Shown here: positions 47,183 to 56,865 of the stretch, piece after piece | How the letters are laid out: the number at the start of each line of letters is the position of its first letter | How positions within the stretch are numbered: the first letter of the stretch is position 1 | NCBI RefSeq assembly: GCF_002221525.1 | Contig: NZ_CP011028.1 | Coordinates: 3,235,001-3,299,000 of the forward strand | Direction: 5' to 3' | Origin: Pseudoalteromonas espejiana DSM 9414 | Lineage (GTDB): Bacteria > Pseudomonadota > Gammaproteobacteria > Enterobacterales > Alteromonadaceae | Length of the DNA stretch: 64,000 bases | Notes under the pieces: model-generated | Told to the model about the DNA's origin: nothing | Seen by the model: only the letters and a program-made list of their open reading frames with translations | Database searches by the model: none | Made by a program: the position numbers and the translations under genes

Positions 47183-47647
47183 ATGCTGGATATCGTTTTA
47201 TATCAACCTGAAATTCCACCAAATACAGGTAATATTATACGCTTGTGTGCAAACACGGGTTACTCGTTACATTTAATTGAGCCGTTAGGCTTTGAGTGGG
47301 ACGATAAGCGAGTAAAGCGTGCTGGCCTTGATTACCACGAATTTAGCAATGTGCAACGTCATGCATCGTTCGACGCATACCTTGAAAAATGCCAACCTAA
47401 AAAAGTATATGCCTGTACCACTAAAGGTAGCCAGTTCCATCACGAGGCAAGTTATGAAGCAGGCGATTGCTTAGTATTTGGCCCTGAAACACGTGGCCTA
47501 CCAGATGATATGATCCAAGCCCTGCCAAACGATCAGCGCGTACGTATTCCTATGCAACCTAATAGCCGCAGTATGAACCTATCAAACGCTGTTGCTGTTT
47601 TTGTATATGAGTCTTGGCGCCAGCTAGGCTTTCCGAACGCGCAGTGA
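47183..47647 (+). CDS. trmL: tRNA (cytidine/uridine-34-2'-O)-methyltransferase TrmL
   Basis: This 154-residue SPOUT methyltransferase modifies the wobble base of tRNA-Leu isoacceptors. It starts [26 protein letters not shown] and has the knotted SAM site [11 protein letters not shown] and [19 protein letters not shown]. Length is as in E. coli TrmL (157). It faces gpsA across a shared terminator, the E. coli arrangement. Confidence 0.96.
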   Translation: MLDIVLYQPEIPPNTGNIIRLCANTGYSLHLIEPLGFEWDDKRVKRAGLDYHEFSNVQRHASFDAYLEKCQPKKVYACTTKGSQFHHEASYEAGDCLVFGPETRGLPDDMIQALPNDQRVRIPMQPNSRSMNLSNAVAVFVYESWRQLGFPNAQ

Positions 47648-47667
47648 TTAATGTTGCATTAGGCAAT

Positions 47668-47694
47668 AAAAAACCGACTTAGCGTCGGTTTTTT
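47668..47694. terminator. bidirectional terminator between trmL and gpsA
   Basis: AACCGAC (47672-47678), loop TTAGC, GTCGGTT (47684-47690), flanked by A-run and T-run. Confidence 0.9.
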
Positions 47695-47716
47695 AGTTTA
47701 AGTTTAGCTAACGTGC

Positions 47717-48724
47717 TTACTCAGCGCGTTGCTCTCGACCCAAAAGCGCCATAGCGGCTTCTTTCATGTCTTTGTTTTCATAAAGCACTTTATAAATTTG
47801 CTCAGTGATTGGCATTTCTACGCCAGCACGCTCAGCTAATAAATATACTTCTTTGGTGTTTCTAAAGCCTTCAACAACTTGGCCAATTGACTCAATAGCT
47901 GCGTCTACGCCTTCACCTTTACCTAATGCTAATCCAAAGCGGCGGTTGCGCGATTGATTGTCGGTACAGGTTAAGATTAAATCGCCAAGCCCAGCCATGC
48001 CCATAAAGGTTTCTTGTTTTGCGCCTAGCGCGCAGCCTAACCGTGTAAGTTCGGCAAGGCCACGGGTAATCAAAGCGGTTCGTGCATTGGCTCCAAAACC
48101 AACCCCGTCCGACATACCCGCACCAATAGCAATAACGTTTTTAACAGCTCCACCTAACTGAATGCCAATAAAATCATCGTTGTTATATACACGAAACGAG
48201 CGACCACAATGTAGTAAGTCAGCAAGTTGCTGAGCAAACTCAGTTGAAGTAGACGACACCGAAATAGCCGTAGGTAAACCCATTGCCATTTCTTTAGCAA
48301 ATGTGGGCCCTGATAAAACCGCAAGCGGTATATCATCACCTAGCTCTTGCAATGCAACCTCTTGTAACAAGCGCCCCGTATTTGGTTCAAGCCCTTTAGT
48401 TGCCCATGCTACTTGCGCTCCGTCAACCAATGCAGGTTTAATTTGCTGTAACGTATCGCCAAATGCATGGCTAGGTATAACCACAAGTACAATGGCACTA
48501 TTAGCTACGGCTTGTTGTAGATCGGCTTGTAATAAAAGAGTGTCGGGGAAAGGTACATCAGGTAAGTAACGTTGATTTTTCCGCTCAGCTGCAAGCGTGG
48601 CAACGTCGTCGCTATTGCGTCCCCAAAGAGTCACTTTATGACCATTTCGGGCTAAGCAAATAGCAAGAGCGGTGCCGTATGACCCCGCTCCTAATACAGT
48701 AACAGCTGAAGTTGCTGTACTCAT
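47717..48724 (-). CDS. gpsA: glycerol-3-phosphate dehydrogenase (NAD(P)+)
   Basis: This 335-residue cytoplasmic enzyme reduces dihydroxyacetone phosphate to sn-glycerol-3-phosphate for phospholipid synthesis. The N-terminal Rossmann motif is [21 protein letters not shown] and the catalytic lysine in [13 protein letters not shown] follow, with the C-terminal domain [10 protein letters not shown] near residue 245. It begins 3 bp after the secB stop, so the pair is co-translated. Confidence 0.96.
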   Translation of the reverse strand: MSTATSAVTVLGAGSYGTALAICLARNGHKVTLWGRNSDDVATLAAERKNQRYLPDVPFPDTLLLQADLQQAVANSAIVLVVIPSHAFGDTLQQIKPALVDGAQVAWATKGLEPNTGRLLQEVALQELGDDIPLAVLSGPTFAKEMAMGLPTAISVSSTSTEFAQQLADLLHCGRSFRVYNNDDFIGIQLGGAVKNVIAIGAGMSDGVGFGANARTALITRGLAELTRLGCALGAKQETFMGMAGLGDLILTCTDNQSRNRRFGLALGKGEGVDAAIESIGQVVEGFRNTKEVYLLAERAGVEMPITEQIYKVLYENKDMKEAAMALLGREQRAE

Positions 48725-48727
48725 AAA

Positions 48728-49213
48728 TTATGCGTCTGCTGAAACCTGCTCAGCTTGCGCAGTGCGTTGTTGCATGTATTGTGCAAATAACGCATCAAAA
48801 TTTACTGGCGCAAGGTTAAGCTGTGGGAAAGTACCACGGTTAACAAGATTAGATACGGCTTCACGCGCGTATGGGAATAACACGTTAGGGCAGTACGCGC
48901 CTAGCATATGTGCTAGTTGCACTTCTTCAAGTTCACCAACAGTAAAAATACCTGCTTGTTGAATCTCACATAAAAACGCAGTTTCTTCACCAATAGACGC
49001 TGTAACAGTTAATGCTAAAACAACTTCAAACACACCTTCGTCTAATTTATTAGAACGCGTGTCTAAATCTAGCTTAACTTCTGGCGTCCATTCTTTTTGA
49101 AAAATCGCAGGCGAGTTAGGCGTTTCAAACGATACATCTTTTGTGTAAATGCGTTGAATAGTAAATTGTGCGCCGGCTTCTTGTGCTGCTGCGTTTTGAG
49201 TTTCTTCGTTCAT
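48728..49213 (-). CDS. secB: protein-export chaperone SecB
   Basis: This 161-residue tetrameric chaperone keeps preproteins unfolded and hands them to SecA. The family core is visible in [19 protein letters not shown] at residues 16-35 and in the [21 protein letters not shown] segment near 105-130. The acidic Ala/Glu-rich ends are typical. It sits in the conserved rhodanese-grxC-secB-gpsA order. Confidence 0.96.
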   Translation of the reverse strand: MNEETQNAAAQEAGAQFTIQRIYTKDVSFETPNSPAIFQKEWTPEVKLDLDTRSNKLDEGVFEVVLALTVTASIGEETAFLCEIQQAGIFTVGELEEVQLAHMLGAYCPNVLFPYAREAVSNLVNRGTFPQLNLAPVNFDALFAQYMQQRTAQAEQVSADA

Positions 49214-49247
49214 TGTGCTTCCTACGTGTTAGTTTTTATAATTAAAA

Positions 49248-49505
49248 TTAAGCATTTAGCTTAGCGTCAAGTTTACCTTGCGCTTCAATTGCCATCATGT
49301 CGTCGCAGCCACCGATATGTTCATCATTAATAAAAATTTGCGGTACTGTGCTTGCGCCACCGGCTTTAGCAATCATCTCATCGCGAAGCTCTGGTTGAAC
49401 ACCAATATCAATATTTGTGTACTCAACGCCTTTACTGTTTAAAAGTGCTAATGCACGTTGACAAAATGGACAGTACGCTTTGGTGTATAAAACAACATTA
49501 CTCAT
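49248..49505 (-). CDS. grxC: glutaredoxin 3
   Basis: This 85-residue thiol-disulfide oxidoreductase has the dithiol active site CPFC at residues 12-15 (YTKAYCPFCQRA), the cis-Pro TVPQIF, and GGCDDMMA for glutathione binding. It reduces protein and glutathione mixed disulfides using glutathione. It is upstream of secB in the same operon. Confidence 0.95.
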   Translation of the reverse strand: MSNVVLYTKAYCPFCQRALALLNSKGVEYTNIDIGVQPELRDEMIAKAGGASTVPQIFINDEHIGGCDDMMAIEAQGKLDAKLNA

Positions 49506-49535
49506 AATAAATCCTCTATCGGCGCTACTAACTGA

Positions 49536-49967
49536 TTAGCGTCCTGTTGTAGTTGGAAGGCTCGCAGATTGCCACGACCCCATACCACCTGATAATACAT
49601 AAACCGATTCAAAGCCTGCTTTATGCATTGCATTAGCAGTACCTTGAGCAGTCATGCCTGTGGCACATACCAATATAATGGGTTTGCTCGTGTGCTTTTC
49701 AAGGCTTGAAAAGTCAGATTGTTTTGCTTTTTCTGGGCTTAAGTGCTCTGCACCTGCAATACGACCTGCGTTAAATTCTTTTTGCGCACGTATATCAACT
49801 ACCTTGCCATCTTCACGATTAATAAGGAGTGTTAATTGTTGTGGGTTAATTTCTCTAACTGCTGAAAATTTACTTTTTATCCAGCCACTTACAATAAGAA
49901 ATACAATACCAACCCAAGCTAGGCTTAAAATAGGATGATTTGTAATAAATTCAATATATTGATCCAT
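49536..49967 (-). CDS. membrane-anchored rhodanese-like protein (YibN type)
   Basis: The 143-residue product has a single N-terminal membrane helix (residues 12-30, ILSLAWVGIVFLIVSG). One rhodanese domain follows, with active-site Cys in VCATGMTAQG near residue 105 and RAQKEFNAGRIAGA. Homologues (E. coli YibN) precede grxC-secB. It may transfer sulfur or sense redox at the membrane; the substrate is unknown. Confidence 0.88.
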   Translation of the reverse strand: MDQYIEFITNHPILSLAWVGIVFLIVSGWIKSKFSAVREINPQQLTLLINREDGKVVDIRAQKEFNAGRIAGAEHLSPEKAKQSDFSSLEKHTSKPIILVCATGMTAQGTANAMHKAGFESVYVLSGGMGSWQSASLPTTTGR

Positions 49968-49999
49968 TCTACTTCCACTATGAAATTATGTTCTAAACC

Positions 50000-50314
50000 T
50001 AGGGCGTGTTGGCCTTTGTGGATTGAAATTTGTTCAATCTAGGGGCTATTAAATCGCGGCGCGAGATTTGTAACCTAGTGGGCTAAGTAAAAACCGAGCA
50101 AAGCTTCCGCGTCCTGCTCACGCCCCTTACCTACATCCATGTAGGCAACAAAAAGGTAATAGTCCCTAGAAAGAACCCAACGGGCAGCGCATGTTTGGGA
50201 TTTATGCTACGTTATCGCCTATTTATGGGGAGTAACCACACTTCATAGGCTCTGCCTTGCCTAAAAACCAAACATACTGCTGCAAATTCAGCCACCAAAG
50301 TGCAACACGCCCTA
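50000..50314. mobile_element. MITE-like element, copy 1 (about 315 bp)
   Basis: Terminal inverted repeats TAGGGCGTGTTG (50000-50011) and CAACACGCCCTA (50303-50314) continue imperfectly for about 30 bp on each side (CTTTG, TGG and TGAAATTTG shared). The outer TA on each side would fit a TA target duplication as for IS630/Tc1-type elements. No ORF is present. Copy 2 in direct orientation is at 56535-56802. It lies between the rhodanese gene and gpmI. Confidence 0.78.
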
Positions 50315-50545
50315 ATATTTTAGGTATTTTGTACTTTAGCCACGCAAGTATACCCAAACCAAGTTAAAATGCGAGTTTGCCGCAGTTTAAAAACACATAA
50401 AGCGCCCCATATATAATGTATATTTAAATTTTAATATCTTGTTTTCAGGGCTGATCCTAGCGTTAAAACACGGTATGCTAAAACTAACCAGATAACCTTT
50501 TCGGTGCAAAGTGCCATCAACAGGTGCTAATTTTCAGGAGCTATT
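50315..50545. other. gpmI upstream region after MITE
   Basis: 231 A+T-rich bases with no ORF. A ribosome site TTTTCAGGAGCTATT directly precedes gpmI. No convincing promoter hexamer pair was found. Confidence 0.4.
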
Positions 50546-52090
50546 ATGACAGAGCATAAAAAACCACTGGTATTAATGATTTTAGACGGTTGGGGATACC
50601 GCGAAGACGAGCAAAGCAACGCAATTCTTGCTGCAAATACTCCCGTTTTAGACAAATTATGGGCTACCCGCCCACGCACATTAATTTCAGGCTCAGGATT
50701 AGATGTTGGTTTACCTGAAGGGCAAATGGGCAACTCAGAAGTTGGCCACGTTAATTTGGGTGCCGGACGAATCGTTTATCAAGACTTTACCCGCATTACA
50801 AAAGCGATTAACGATGGCGAGTTTGACTCAACACCTGCACTTGTTGAAAACATAGATAAAGCAGTTGCTGCAGGCAAAGCAGTACACATTATGGGCTTAT
50901 TGAGCCCAGGTGGCGTTCACAGCCATGAAGATCACATAGTTGCAAGCATTGAACTTGCGGCAAAACGCGGCGCTAAAGAAGTTTACTTTCACGGATTTTT
51001 AGATGGCCGCGATACGCCACCACGCAGCGCTAAAGCATCGATAGAGCGTATTGAAGCTTTATTTAGCGAACTTAAATGTGGTCGTTTAGCCTCTTTAGTT
51101 GGTCGCTACTACGCAATGGATCGAGACAACCGCTGGAACCGTGTAGAAAAAGCTTACAACGTTATGGCTTTAGGCGAAGGCGAATTTACCTTCGCTGATG
51201 GCGTTTCGGCACTTGAAGCGGCTTACGAGCGCGATGAAAACGATGAGTTTGTAGCCCCAACCACCATTACACCACAAGGTACTGAAGCTGCACAAATTAA
51301 TGATGGCGACACCGTTATTTTTGCCAACTTTAGAGCCGACCGTGCCCGCGAAATTACACGTGCATTTGTAGAGCCAGAGTTCGATGGTTTCACCAAGAAA
51401 AAATCACCGGCTCTTAGCGCATTTGTAATGATGACAGAATACGCAGCCGACATAGACGCCCCAGTAGCCTTTGGCCCTACACCACTCGTTAACGTGTTAG
51501 GGGAATGGTTTGAAAAAAATGGTAAAACACAATTACGTATTTCTGAAACAGAAAAATACGCACATGTTACGTTTTTCTTCAGTGGTGGCCGCGAAGATGA
51601 ATTTGAAGGCGAATCACGCGAACTAATTCCTTCGCCGCAGGTTGCAACCTATGATCTACAACCAGAAATGAATTCAGAAATGCTAACCGATAAACTTATA
51701 GAAGCCATAAAAAGCGGTAAGTTTGACGCCATTATTTGTAACTACCCTAACGGCGACATGGTTGGTCACTCTGGCGTATTTGAAGCAGCTGTTAAAGCGT
51801 GTGAAGCAGTTGACGCTTGTATTGGCCGTGTAGTAGAGGCACTTGATGAATTTGGCGGTGAAGCACTAATAACAGCCGACCATGGTAATGCTGAGCAAAT
51901 GGCCAGTCCTGCAACTGGGCAAGCACATACAGCACACACCAGCGAACCTGTACCATTTATTTATGTAGGTCGTGATGCTACGCCTAGTGAAGGTAAAGCA
52001 TTAAGTGATGTTGCCCCTACCATGCTGCACCTTATGGGCATGGAACAACCAAGCGAAATGACAGGCACACCTATCATGACGTTGAAATAA
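50546..52090 (+). CDS. gpmI: 2,3-bisphosphoglycerate-independent phosphoglycerate mutase
   Basis: This 514-residue manganese-dependent glycolytic enzyme interconverts 3- and 2-phosphoglycerate. The N-terminal metal/alkaline-phosphatase fold is in LMILDGWGY. The catalytic Ser lies in [19 protein letters not shown] (near residue 62) and the metal-binding region in [11 protein letters not shown] and AHTSEPVPF. Length matches E. coli GpmI (514). It heads the run gpmI-envC-S41 peptidase-yibQ, with 3 bp before envC. Confidence 0.97.
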   Translation: MTEHKKPLVLMILDGWGYREDEQSNAILAANTPVLDKLWATRPRTLISGSGLDVGLPEGQMGNSEVGHVNLGAGRIVYQDFTRITKAINDGEFDSTPALVENIDKAVAAGKAVHIMGLLSPGGVHSHEDHIVASIELAAKRGAKEVYFHGFLDGRDTPPRSAKASIERIEALFSELKCGRLASLVGRYYAMDRDNRWNRVEKAYNVMALGEGEFTFADGVSALEAAYERDENDEFVAPTTITPQGTEAAQINDGDTVIFANFRADRAREITRAFVEPEFDGFTKKKSPALSAFVMMTEYAADIDAPVAFGPTPLVNVLGEWFEKNGKTQLRISETEKYAHVTFFFSGGREDEFEGESRELIPSPQVATYDLQPEMNSEMLTDKLIEAIKSGKFDAIICNYPNGDMVGHSGVFEAAVKACEAVDACIGRVVEALDEFGGEALITADHGNAEQMASPATGQAHTAHTSEPVPFIYVGRDATPSEGKALSDVAPTMLHLMGMEQPSEMTGTPIMTLK

Positions 52091-52093
52091 CAC

Positions 52094-53233
52094 ATGAGCA
52101 AACCTGTAAACTGGTTTAGTGTAAGTACATGTGTACTGGCTTTGTTAGTGGTTGCGCCTGCAACCGCTAACGAAGATCGCACTAAAAAGGATCTCTCAGA
52201 GGTGCAATCAGCCCTAGAGCAAAGCCAAGCAGATTATAATTCACAACGAAAAAAAATTACTCAGCTACAAAAAAACTTAAAAAAGCATGAGCTAGAAATA
52301 GCCAAAAATGCCAAAGCTCTCAATATGGCGGCCCAATCGGTAAAAGAAACCGAACAGCAACAAAAAGCCCAACAACAAAAAGCTAAAGAATTAGACAACC
52401 AACATAGTGAATTTCAAGCCATTTTGGCCGCACAATTAAAAAGTGCTTACATGGCTGGCGGTGACGACTACTCAAAAATGATTTTAAATCAGCAAGACAC
52501 GGCTAAATTTGAGCGCACCTTAAGCTATTACAACTACTTAAATAAAGCCCGTATAGAGCAGCTTGAAGAGCTTAAAGCACTCCAACAAGAAATAGCCGAA
52601 AACCAAGTTGAACTTGCCAAAACTAAACAAAAACTCGCCGCTTTATTTGATGAGCAAAAAAGGCGTCAAAGTGCTTTAGTTAATGCTCAAAGTGAGCGCC
52701 AAACCAACCTTAAAAATTTGCAAGCACAGCTTAATAACACCAAAAGCTCTATTAACTATTTAAAAGATAACGAACAAACGCTTATCACCACAATTGAAGA
52801 ATTAGAGCAAGAAAAAACCCAAAAAATAGAGTTGCTTGGTCTGAATAAAAGCAAAGGCAAACTTAGCTGGCCAAGTAAAGGTAAACTTAAGCACACCTTT
52901 GGCCAACGTAAACATGGCGGCATAGACTGGAAAGGCGTATTAATTGGCGCTAAAGAAGGTACCAACGTAAATAGTATAAACAATGGCCAAGTTGTTTTTG
53001 CTGATTGGCTTAAAGGCTTTGGCTGGGTGATTGTGGTTGACCACGGCGAAGGCTTTATGAGCCTATATGGCCATGCGCAAACTTTACTAAAAGATGTAGG
53101 CGATATGGTTCGCGAAGGCGAAACACTCGCTTTAGTAGGTCAAAGCGGCGGGCAGGCAAGTTCTGGTCTATACTTTGAAATACGCCACAAAGGACGCGCA
53201 GTAAATCCTGTAAAATGGTGCAGACGTATTTAA
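52094..53233 (+). CDS. envC: murein hydrolase activator EnvC (degenerate LytM/M23 protein)
   Basis: This 379-residue exported protein has a signal peptide ending near ATA-NE, a long coiled coil (about residues 30-250), and a C-terminal LytM domain starting at KHGGIDWKG. The catalytic HxH of active M23 enzymes is replaced (GLYFEIR), so it cannot cleave peptidoglycan. That is the expected state for EnvC, which instead activates AmiA/AmiB at the septum under FtsEX control. ftsE and ftsX are also in this window. Confidence 0.92.
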   Translation: MSKPVNWFSVSTCVLALLVVAPATANEDRTKKDLSEVQSALEQSQADYNSQRKKITQLQKNLKKHELEIAKNAKALNMAAQSVKETEQQQKAQQQKAKELDNQHSEFQAILAAQLKSAYMAGGDDYSKMILNQQDTAKFERTLSYYNYLNKARIEQLEELKALQQEIAENQVELAKTKQKLAALFDEQKRRQSALVNAQSERQTNLKNLQAQLNNTKSSINYLKDNEQTLITTIEELEQEKTQKIELLGLNKSKGKLSWPSKGKLKHTFGQRKHGGIDWKGVLIGAKEGTNVNSINNGQVVFADWLKGFGWVIVVDHGEGFMSLYGHAQTLLKDVGDMVREGETLALVGQSGGQASSGLYFEIRHKGRAVNPVKWCRRI

Positions 53234-53269
53234 TTGAATAAAGCAGCTGCACCGCATTAGGAGCAGCTG

Positions 53270-54535
53270 ATGACTCAACAATCAACGCATATAGCCACCG
53301 TTAAAACCACCTATACTCGTGCCGCGTTTTTATTGTGGGCGCTTTTATCCCTCTCTATTTTTTGTTTTAGTAATGCTTTACATGCAAGCTCGATTAAAGA
53401 TTTAAAAAGCCAACAAATATCAGAAATACTTTTTAATATTCATGCTTATTATGTTGACGATTTATCGCTACAAAAAACGCCTCACTACACCTATAGCAAC
53501 CAACAAGTAGAAGTGTTATTAGAGCAACTTGACCCATACTCAAAATACTTAAACGAAAACGATTTAAACGCCCTGTTTAACAACACAAATGGTCAGTACA
53601 CTGGCGTGGGTATTGAAGTAAAAAACATTGATGAGCACATTACCATTGTTGATGTAGTTAAAAACTCACCAGCAAAAGATGTCGGTATTTTAGCTGGCGA
53701 TATTATTGTGAGTGTTAATAATAAAAGCACACAAGCACAAAGTTTAGAACACGTTGCCGCACTCATTAAAGACCCAAGCTTTAACACGGTAGCCATAAGC
53801 ATAAGCCGTAAAGGTTACCAACAACCTCTTAACTTTGCAGTAAAGCGCAGTGAAATTAACCTTGAAAGCGCAACCAGCGAATTACTTGAATCGGGCGCAG
53901 GGTATTTAGCAATTCATAACTTTTCTAACCACACATTGCATGAGGTTGCTTTACATGTTGCTGCGCTCAAAAATGATTACCGCACGCCGTTAAAAGGCCT
54001 AGTAATTGATTTACGCGATAACCCCGGCGGCACGTTACAAAGCGCAGTGGCTGTGTCTGATTTATTTTTACAAAGTGGCACCATAGTAACTACAAAAGGG
54101 CGTTATTACGATGCTAACCAAGCCTATTACGCAAAACGAGGCGATATATTAAAAGGCGCCCCCATTATTGTGCTAATTAACGAAAACTCAGCGTCTGCCG
54201 CTGAAATACTCGCCGCCGCATTAAAAGATAACAAACGCGCCACAGTGGTAGGCAATCAATCGTATGGTAAGGGCTCGGTGCAATCGCTAATTCCTTTAGG
54301 TGATGGTAACACAGCACTAAAATTAACCACCGCAAAGTACTTTACTCCCTCAGGGGCTTCTATCGAGGGGGTAGGTATAACGCCTGATGTAGCAATTGCT
54401 CAAGCAACCCTTTCACAATCAAATAAAGCCGTTATAATAAAAAATAAACAGAACAAAAATACACCACAGTTAAAAAGTGAAATACTGGGTGATTTACAGC
54501 TAGTAAAAGCAAAGCAATTACTTAGCATGCAATAA
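53270..54535 (+). CDS. exported S41 C-terminal processing peptidase (CtpA-like)
   Basis: The 421-residue protein has a signal/anchor sequence (residues 15-40). A PDZ domain follows (YTGVGIEVKNI, SPAKDVGILAGDIIVSVN, about 115-195). The S41 catalytic core has nucleophile Ser in NENSASAAEILAAAL (near 305) and the base Lys in GNQSYGKGSVQ (near 330). It probably processes periplasmic proteins, possibly cell-wall factors given its place between envC and yibQ. In E. coli envC and yibQ are adjacent without it. Confidence 0.9.
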   Translation: MTQQSTHIATVKTTYTRAAFLLWALLSLSIFCFSNALHASSIKDLKSQQISEILFNIHAYYVDDLSLQKTPHYTYSNQQVEVLLEQLDPYSKYLNENDLNALFNNTNGQYTGVGIEVKNIDEHITIVDVVKNSPAKDVGILAGDIIVSVNNKSTQAQSLEHVAALIKDPSFNTVAISISRKGYQQPLNFAVKRSEINLESATSELLESGAGYLAIHNFSNHTLHEVALHVAALKNDYRTPLKGLVIDLRDNPGGTLQSAVAVSDLFLQSGTIVTTKGRYYDANQAYYAKRGDILKGAPIIVLINENSASAAEILAAALKDNKRATVVGNQSYGKGSVQSLIPLGDGNTALKLTTAKYFTPSGASIEGVGITPDVAIAQATLSQSNKAVIIKNKQNKNTPQLKSEILGDLQLVKAKQLLSMQ

Positions 54536-54578
54536 CAAAGCACTTAATAAACTTAAAAAGATAATAAAAATTATAAAC

Positions 54579-55340
54579 GTGAAAATAATAAAATGGCTGT
54601 TATTGGCTGTTTGTTTAAGCTCCAGCTCTGTTGGGGCAAAGCAAATAGCCATCGTAATTGATGATATTGGCTATCATCAGCGGGATTTAGAATTTCTAAC
54701 CTTACCTGGGCAATTGTCGTATTCAATTTTGCCCCATACACCTTACTCTCAAATTTTTGCCACTTTAGCCAGCCGAGCTAATAAAGAGTTGCTTTTGCAC
54801 GTGCCTATGCAAGCCCTTAACGGTAAAGCATTAGGCCCTGGCGGACTGACGGTTAATATGGACAAGGAACAACTCCAGCAAACATTAGGTACTGCCTTGG
54901 CAAGCTTACCGCAAGTTAAAGGGGTTAATAACCATATGGGATCGGCTCTTACTCAACAAAGTAAAGCAATGAAGTGGACTATGGAGGTTCTAAAAAAACG
55001 TAAGTTATTTTTTTTAGATAGCCGCACAACCGATCTAAGCCAAGCGCAAAATGCTGCAAATTTTGTAGGTGTTAATAATATTGGTCGCCATGTGTTTTTA
55101 GACAATATAACCACTCATAACCAACTTCAACAAAGGCTCGATGAATTAAAATACAAAGCTACTAAGCACCACTTTGCCATTGCTATTGCGCACCCCTACC
55201 CTGAAACCATAGATTTTTTGCGCAAGGCACTACCAGAACTAGTAAAGCAAGGCTACGAACTAGTCCCTGTATCGCAATTAGTTGAAAGAAAATATATTCA
55301 GTTAGCTCAGGCACAAGGCAAAGCAATTAATGCAAGGTAG
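54579..55340 (+). CDS. yibQ: divergent polysaccharide deacetylase family protein (YibQ)
   Basis: This 253-residue exported protein starts at GTG, with signal MKIIKWLLLAVCLSSSSVGA and cleavage before KQIAIVIDDIGYHQ. The DD pair (IVIDDIGY), HVPMQAL and NNHMGSALT are typical of the DUF610/YibQ group distantly related to NodB deacetylases. Activity is unproven, and some metal residues of true deacetylases may not be conserved. It ends the gpmI cluster. Confidence 0.86.
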   Translation: MKIIKWLLLAVCLSSSSVGAKQIAIVIDDIGYHQRDLEFLTLPGQLSYSILPHTPYSQIFATLASRANKELLLHVPMQALNGKALGPGGLTVNMDKEQLQQTLGTALASLPQVKGVNNHMGSALTQQSKAMKWTMEVLKKRKLFFLDSRTTDLSQAQNAANFVGVNNIGRHVFLDNITTHNQLQQRLDELKYKATKHHFAIAIAHPYPETIDFLRKALPELVKQGYELVPVSQLVERKYIQLAQAQGKAINAR

Positions 55341-55420
55341 GCGCTTAGCCAAAGGAGTGCAGGTTATTTAAGTCAAAATCTTACATTCAACTAAGTAAGT
55401 AAAATTTTGCGCCCAATAGC

Positions 55421-55452
55421 AAAAAGCCCTGCATTTTAATGCAGGGCTTTTT
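55421..55452. terminator. bidirectional terminator between yibQ and rpoH
   Basis: A 15-bp perfect stem (AAAAAGCCCTGCATT with its complement at 55438-55452) between convergent genes. Confidence 0.92.
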
Positions 55453-55475
55453 AGTTTTTGCTGTTTAAAGCTTAA

Positions 55476-56339
55476 TTAGCTCATAGCGCTTTGCAGCTTT
55501 TTCATTGCTGTTTTTTCTAGCTGGCGTACTCGCTCAGCTGATACGCTATATTTTTCAGCAAGCTCTTGTAATGTCGCTTTGTCGTCAGACAACCAACGTG
55601 CGCTTACAATATCTTGCGAGCGTTCGTCTAGTGTTTTTAGTGCACTAAACAAACGAGTATGCGACTGCTCTTGCCATTGTTGCTGCTCAATGTCGTCAGC
55701 TAAATCGGCAGAACCATCTGTTAAGTATTGTACTGGTGAATAAGTACTTGTTGGTGCGTCGTCGTTATCGTCGCCCGTTAAGTCAAAGCCCATGTCTTGG
55801 CCGCTCATACGCGATTCCATTTCACGTACTTCTTTTTCACTCACACCTAGCTCACTCGCTACAGTGCTAACTTCAGCTTGGTTAAACCAACCTAAACGCT
55901 TTTTGTTTTTACGAAGATTAAAAAACAATTTACGTTGTGCTTTAGTCGTTGCAACTTTTACGATGCGCCAGTTTTTAAGCACAAACTCATGAATTTCTGC
56001 TTTAATCCAATGAACAGCAAACGATACTAAGCGTACACCCACACTTGGGTCGAAACGCTTAACGGCTTTCATCAGACCAATATTGCCTTCTTGTATTAAG
56101 TCGGCTTGCGGTAAACCATATCCCGAGTAGCTTTTAGCAATATGTGCTACAAAGCGTAAATGCGACATAATGAGTTGCTTTGCAGCACTAAGATCGCCTT
56201 CTTCTTGAAGTCGTGTTGCTAGCTCTTTCTCTTGCTCAGCTTTAAGCATAGGAATAGTGCTAACCGCTTGAAGGTAGCCGTCCATGCTTGCGCTTTGTTG
56301 TCCAACTGTAAGTGCCATTGCGTATAAATCTTTACTCAT
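55476..56339 (-). CDS. rpoH: heat-shock sigma factor RpoH (sigma-32)
   Basis: This 287-residue alternative sigma factor directs transcription of chaperone and protease genes on heat shock. It has region 1.2 ([20 protein letters not shown]), region 2 ([46 protein letters not shown]), the RpoH box ([14 protein letters not shown], near 130-142), and region 4 ([27 protein letters not shown]). In E. coli rpoH follows ftsX directly; here a 526-bp gap with a MITE-like element separates them. Confidence 0.96.
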   Translation of the reverse strand: MSKDLYAMALTVGQQSASMDGYLQAVSTIPMLKAEQEKELATRLQEEGDLSAAKQLIMSHLRFVAHIAKSYSGYGLPQADLIQEGNIGLMKAVKRFDPSVGVRLVSFAVHWIKAEIHEFVLKNWRIVKVATTKAQRKLFFNLRKNKKRLGWFNQAEVSTVASELGVSEKEVREMESRMSGQDMGFDLTGDDNDDAPTSTYSPVQYLTDGSADLADDIEQQQWQEQSHTRLFSALKTLDERSQDIVSARWLSDDKATLQELAEKYSVSAERVRQLEKTAMKKLQSAMS

Positions 56340-56534
56340 TTTTCACCTCGGTGATAAACATTTGAAACCATCTTAGCACTCTTTCTCTAAGAGTGCTAAC
56401 CCCAATTTAAAACTTTTTTAAAGCATAAATCAAGCGGTTTTTTAGTGTAAGTTAAGTCTACTACAAGCGACTGAATAAGTGATGAATTAAGGGATTGCTA
56501 GAGATTAGCAGCAAGGCAACAGGCCATTTACAAC

Positions 56535-56802
56535 TAGGGCGTGTTGACCTTTACGGATTGAAATTTGTTCAATCTAGGGGCGTTCAAATCGCGGCGCGAG
56601 GTTTGTAACCTAGTGGGCTAAGTAAAAACCGAGCAACAAAGAGTTTATCGCCCCTAGGCAGAACCCGCAGGGCAGCGCATGTTTGGCATTTATGCTGCGT
56701 TATCGCCTATTTATGGGGAATAACCACACTTCATAGGCTCTGCCTTGCCTAAAAACCAAACATACTGCTGCAAATTCAACCATCAAAGATCAACACGCCC
56801 TA
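56535..56802. mobile_element. MITE-like element, copy 2 (about 268 bp)
   Basis: The same terminal inverted repeats (TAGGGCGTGTTG at 56535, CAACACGCCCTA ending at 56802) and the same internal blocks as copy 1, e.g. ATTGAAATTTGTTCAATCTA and GGGCAGCGCATGTTTGG, in direct orientation. It is about 47 bp shorter owing to an internal replacement around 56634-56670. It lies in the rpoH-ftsX gap, the rest of which (56340-56534, 56803-56865) shows no gene. Confidence 0.78.
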
Positions 56803-56865
56803 ATATCTTTTGAGGATATTAATATACAAACATGACATTTTTGAGTCAGGCTTTAGCAGTGATAG

